Position numbers and translations under genes: made by a program. Positions 60,141 to 64,000 of a stretch of DNA of 64,000 nt are shown here, piece by piece. The notes beneath the pieces were generated by a model. That model searched no databases and was not told where the DNA came from. It worked only from the letters and a program-made list of their open reading frames with translations. The stretch comes from Klebsormidium nitens (lineage: Eukaryota > Streptophyta > Klebsormidiophyceae > Klebsormidiales > Klebsormidiaceae), in the NCBI GenBank assembly GCA_000708835.1, contig DF236992.1, forward strand, positions 1 through 64,000, given 5' to 3'. Each line of letters begins with the position of its first letter. The first letter of the stretch is position 1.

Positions 60141-61395
60141 AATAGCTTTGACCGTCAGATACGAGGCACATTCAGAGAGATAACTGTTTAGATCATTAGA
60201 GCGTTTCTCAAGGAAGGGGCAGAAGGGTGGTCTGAGTGCGCTAGGGGTAGCGGTTGAACAGCCTCAGCTTAGGATTGTAATTTATCTAGAGAGGGCTGTT
60301 GTTCCAGGAAGATAAGATTGTACCATAGGCATTGAGCTACAAACGGTGTGGGTGGATTACCTCAGTTATGTCAAGACTAGAGGGTGGTGGTTGCAAACTG
60401 GAACGCACATTTTTGCGGATGGTTTGCCATCTGAGTTCAGATGAATAAGCAGAAAACTTGAAGCGAGAGTAGGATCATGTGTCGGAAAGATAACCTTCCA
60501 ACGGGGCTGTAATTTTGACAGTGGTTGTCAGCAGTTTTGTCAAATTGTTCAAAGGAAGTGTTCCTTCTTTACTCAAGTTGACAGAGTACTGGACAGAAGA
60601 CATGTCCCCTGTCTAAGGGGTCCTTCAGATTGCACTTGCAAACAAGCTGTTTTGTCCAGGCTTCATTATTCCGTTGCCATGAGCATGTCAATCTTTTGAC
60701 CGTTTCTCTGGACATACTGTTTCTGCGTCCCATTTTCTGTCTTCACCCCCACGAGAATGAATCTTGTGTATTGGAAATACTTTCCCAAGGACTTTCTTTG
60801 ACAAAGTTGCAGCCTTCATGGACGTAGGACGTGTGGTGATGTCTAAAGAAGTAGGTATACCTCACGCTTTCTCTGGAAGACATTTCCGCCACTCTGTCCC
60901 TCTTTTGATCAATCTTGAGCATAACACTTCAGCCTTCGCATCCAGAATGACTTGCCAAGTGTACACAAGGACATGTTCTGTTGTGGTTCAGCTGAGCCTA
61001 TGGCATTGATGTGCGGTGATTGCAGGATCGAAGCATCACCCTCGATCATGCATGCGGCTTAATTTCAGAATTGCAAATTGTCACACATCCATGCCAGACA
61101 CCGAGTATGGCGATCCGTTCAGAATGTCGCCACGCCACCTGTTTTTGTGTTATGTATTCATTCACGAATCTGGATTGCTTCACTGTAGCTGCTATTGTCA
61201 TGTCAGCGAGTGCATTGTGGCGTGAAAGCTCAAGATTATACCACAAGTCAATGACTGCGCCTGACGAATGTTGGACCTCCTTTTGCCAACGGTGAGGCCG
61301 TCTACTTTCACCCATCTAATCGGCTTCTTCAATGCACTATGTACCTAAAGTCATTGACTTACCTGCCAAAAGATCTGGAAAAGAACATTGCGCGC
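60141..61395. other. Intergenic sequence, no recognisable gene
   Basis: Only short ORFs without motifs are seen. It separates the Cys-rich gene from the 3' end of the dehydrogenase gene. Confidence 0.4.
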
Positions 61396-63648
61396 CTAGC
61401 TGATAGTAGGAAGCTTGGTGTTATTTAGCCTCTCTAGGGCCAAGACAAGCGCTTGCGTCCCTAAATTGCTTTCTTCATGGGCCTTCAGAGACACATAAAG
61501 TGATTGGGCCTGCGGACAATGTTGGACCGACATCAGTGGTGTTTCGTACACACCACTTGGATAAAAAGGTATCACAAGACGTGATGATTGGAAGATGCAT
61601 GAGGAGGTCATCGACAAACAAGTTACCGACACGGATCTACTCCTTTCAATGTCTCAACGACTTCTTCCATCTTCCTCAGAAGCATAAGCAAAAGACGCCC
61701 TCTCTCACGATCCACGAAGAAGCAGGTAGAAGTGACCTCTTACTGACTGTCTTCCTTTGAACGTTAAGGGGACGCCATGGATAGGCCCAGTGGGACCACC
61801 GCATCTGATTCGTGGCATTGAACGAACTCACATGGCTACTGAGGGCCTTGCTTTCTCGAAGCAGACTGGTAAGGACGAGGTTAAGGACTCTGCAAGACCA
61901 AGATACCTGCTCTAGACCAGATTTAAAGGCCCTCACCAGTGCTAAGCCCGGTAGCGACAAACCCATCCTCTGGCACTCGTTCAGGGCAATCCCAAGGTCC
62001 TTCACAAAGTGGGCGACGAAGAAGCCTGCAAAGGGCACAAACGGTCGCCAATGAGGATGCAGCCCAGGCGATCGCAAAAGCGGCCGAAACTGCAAAACTG
62101 GACGGGTTGCGACACACCAAGTTCGCTGACCGCTGACTTGGCTCTCTGATGATGCATGCAAGAGTCGAGTTTCGAACTTCGTGCCCCTCTGAACATGCGA
62201 GTACGTTGGTATCAGAATGAACAGACACAGTCGTAGTGAGGACCTAAGCGAATGACTTCCAGACACTTAAATAAAAGCGGTGGAATGATCAACCGCCAAC
62301 GAAAACCAAGGCAGTCGATAGATTGTCCTCCGAGGTTTCATTCTGCCATTAGTTGCTTCCACGACGTGATACGCTCGAGCCTGCTGGGCCCGCCAACAAT
62401 GGGGAAGACCCGACCGGTTTCGGCCCATCTTGGTCCACATATGCCGGAGCGCTAGACCAAAACCCCAATCAGCCTTGAAACACTTTACCATGTGCAGCCA
62501 GCCAGTATCGGATTGGTATGGCAGACCTTCGGGGTTTGATTACCTGGATCGAAATCCCGTTGCAGGATGCGTTGCGAGTAGAGCTCTAATGACTTAGACG
62601 CGGCAGCGCCGCTAGAGATGGCCCGCAAGTACCTGCGCATGATGCAAACGAAACCGGGTTTGCATTAAGCACTGGTTAACCTGCACTCCTCGATGACGCG
62701 ACGTTTTGCAGACATTTTTGGCCAGTCTTGCCAGTTTTGGGGTACCGTATTCAAGCTTGACGATGCCCGATCAATAGACAAATGACGGTGAATCGTCAAG
62801 CACAGCCCTGGCTTCCCCGGCATCACACAAATAACAACCAGAAAGCTGCCGCTCACGGGCGGAAAGGATTTTAAGACGCTGGCCGCATCTGCAGAAAGAG
62901 ACTCCGTGCAGTCGCACCCGGATGCGACCAAATTGATCAAGATCAATAATTACTTCCGTAGGGAAGTTCGGCTTTTTGGAGTTCCCCATATCAAAACGTT
63001 CGAAAGCCAATCGGATGTCAAGTCTTTTACCCGTCTACCAAGGCACGACTCTCACGGAAACCAGCTGTCTTCTGTTCGTGCTGAACTGAACGTAATCGCA
63101 GCACCGTCAGGCCACGTTTAGTTTGATGGGAAGACTTTGACAGAAGCACAGCTTAAGAGGGGCGAATCGACGGCTTACGTCGGGACGTCCAGGCCCGCTT
63201 TGTGCGCGTACAACATCCCCTGAAAACGGTCGGAGTGAGTCATCAGTGAGTTCAGATCGACTCCACCTAACCTTGCATTTGTGCTCATTTTCCACATGTT
63301 TCAGCAAGAGACTTGAGAAGACAGACAAGGACCGCACATTAGCGTCTCTTACCAACCAAAGAAATCCTACCCCAAAATCAAGGCCGTCGCCTCGAGCCCC
63401 GCCGACGTCAGAGCTTCAGCTGGCCACGTGCAACGCTTGACCGCCGATTCCGTCGGCACCATGACTTTACCAAGTTATTCCACATGTTTTCGCTCCTGAA
63501 AGGCGTGTCTGTGACTTACCTCAACCATTCCCACCATGGTAGACGCGATCGTAATCTGGTTCGCCATTTTGCAGTGCTGCCCGTTCCCAGCGGGGCCCAT
63601 GTACGTGGTGTTACCCATCGCGTTCAGCAGAGGGGCCAGTGCCGCAAC
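61396..63648 (-). CDS. 3-hydroxyisobutyrate dehydrogenase-like, 5' part missing
   Basis: Five exons join in phase to the last 153 aa: 63520-63648, 63179-63219, 62544-62632, 61937-62025, 61396-61509. The upstream exons, with the Rossmann NAD(P)-binding half, lie beyond the window. The visible part has GNGQHCKMANQ, the family motif whose Lys is catalytic, then [68 protein letters not shown] and LGTQALVLALERLN. These belong to the all-helical C-terminal domain of the beta-hydroxyacid dehydrogenase family. Members oxidise 3-hydroxyisobutyrate in valine breakdown (mitochondria) or reduce glyoxylate or succinic semialdehyde; which applies cannot be told without the N-terminal half. Splice sites are good at every junction. 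Confidence 0.87.
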
Positions 63649-64000
63649 CTGTGAAGTACAACCAGGAGGGATGTGTTTTGTTCTGAAGGAAGTTGGTAGA
63701 GACTGGATAACTGCAACTTGGGGTGTTCGAGACTATCGCCTTGGTTCATGGCATCACCACGTTGGAACGTCCACAACTCCAAGCAGAGCGTCTGGTCTTG
63801 AAACCTACAATGTTGAGCACCTTTGAACCCCCACCTGGCAAAATAGGGCTCAAAAAACCGTCATGCATTAAGAGCAGAATCAGATTGTACTAGTTTTCAA
63901 GGCGAGGGAGCGACCAAGTCGAAGCGGCGTGCTTTGCAAGTGTCACTTATTGCCCCCATCGATAGTATCATAGAATCGAAGGCGTCCAAGTCCCAGTACT
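63649..64000. other. Probable intron of the dehydrogenase gene
   Basis: No exon-like sequence is seen upstream of 63648, so this is most likely intron leading to exons outside the window. Confidence 0.5.

Overview
This window reads as nuclear DNA of a green-lineage (streptophyte) eukaryote. Its genes are broken into many short exons by GT-AG introns of roughly 90-1,000 bp. The proteins include plant-type families: a thylakoid-targeted membrane protein, a receptor-like kinase with SPARK-like ectodomains, a plant-type seven-transmembrane RGS protein and a kelch F-box protein. Compact multi-exon genes, GC-rich exons and few transposons would suit a charophyte alga such as Klebsormidium, but that genus is an inference from style, not from a match. 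There is one assembly gap (Ns at 30483-30680). I built eight multi-exon models by hand. In each, the splice phases add up to one open frame, which is the main evidence that the models are right.

Layout: (1) 1468-5223 minus, a NEPRO-family nucleolar protein. (2) 5731-18542 plus, TTI1, a large HEAT-repeat partner of TELO2 with 16 exons; it diverges from NEPRO across a 507-bp shared promoter. (3) 18543-22767, no recognisable gene, but a hAT-like non-autonomous element at 20032-20404. (4) 22768-25077 plus, a GC-rich, largely disordered protein I do not recognise. (5) 27072-30227 minus, a TPM-like thylakoid membrane protein. (6) 30421-30726, a short element with 9-bp flanking repeats that contains the gap. 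(7) 31304-39126 plus, a receptor-like kinase with two SPARK-like modules (13 exons, 866 aa). (8) 40281-44155 minus, an unrecognised Lys/Arg-rich helical protein (667 aa). (9) 47093-53253 minus, a 7TM-RGS protein (660 aa). (10) 55253-58916 minus, a kelch F-box protein (420 aa). (11) 59769-60140 plus, a small Cys-rich protein. (12) 61396 to beyond 63648 minus, the C-terminal half of a 3-hydroxyisobutyrate-dehydrogenase-like enzyme whose start lies outside the window.

The genes do not form one pathway; they look like ordinary neighbours in a compact genome. The clearest structural oddity is in TTI1. At three places an exon edge with its splice site has been copied in tandem into the adjoining intron: five copies of a donor site at 16076-16545, and decayed copies of acceptor/exon starts at 9694-9780 and 14180-14480. 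The clearest protein-level oddity is the receptor kinase with its apparently duplicated ectodomain. I found no CRISPR array, rRNA, convincing tRNA or complete autonomous transposon.
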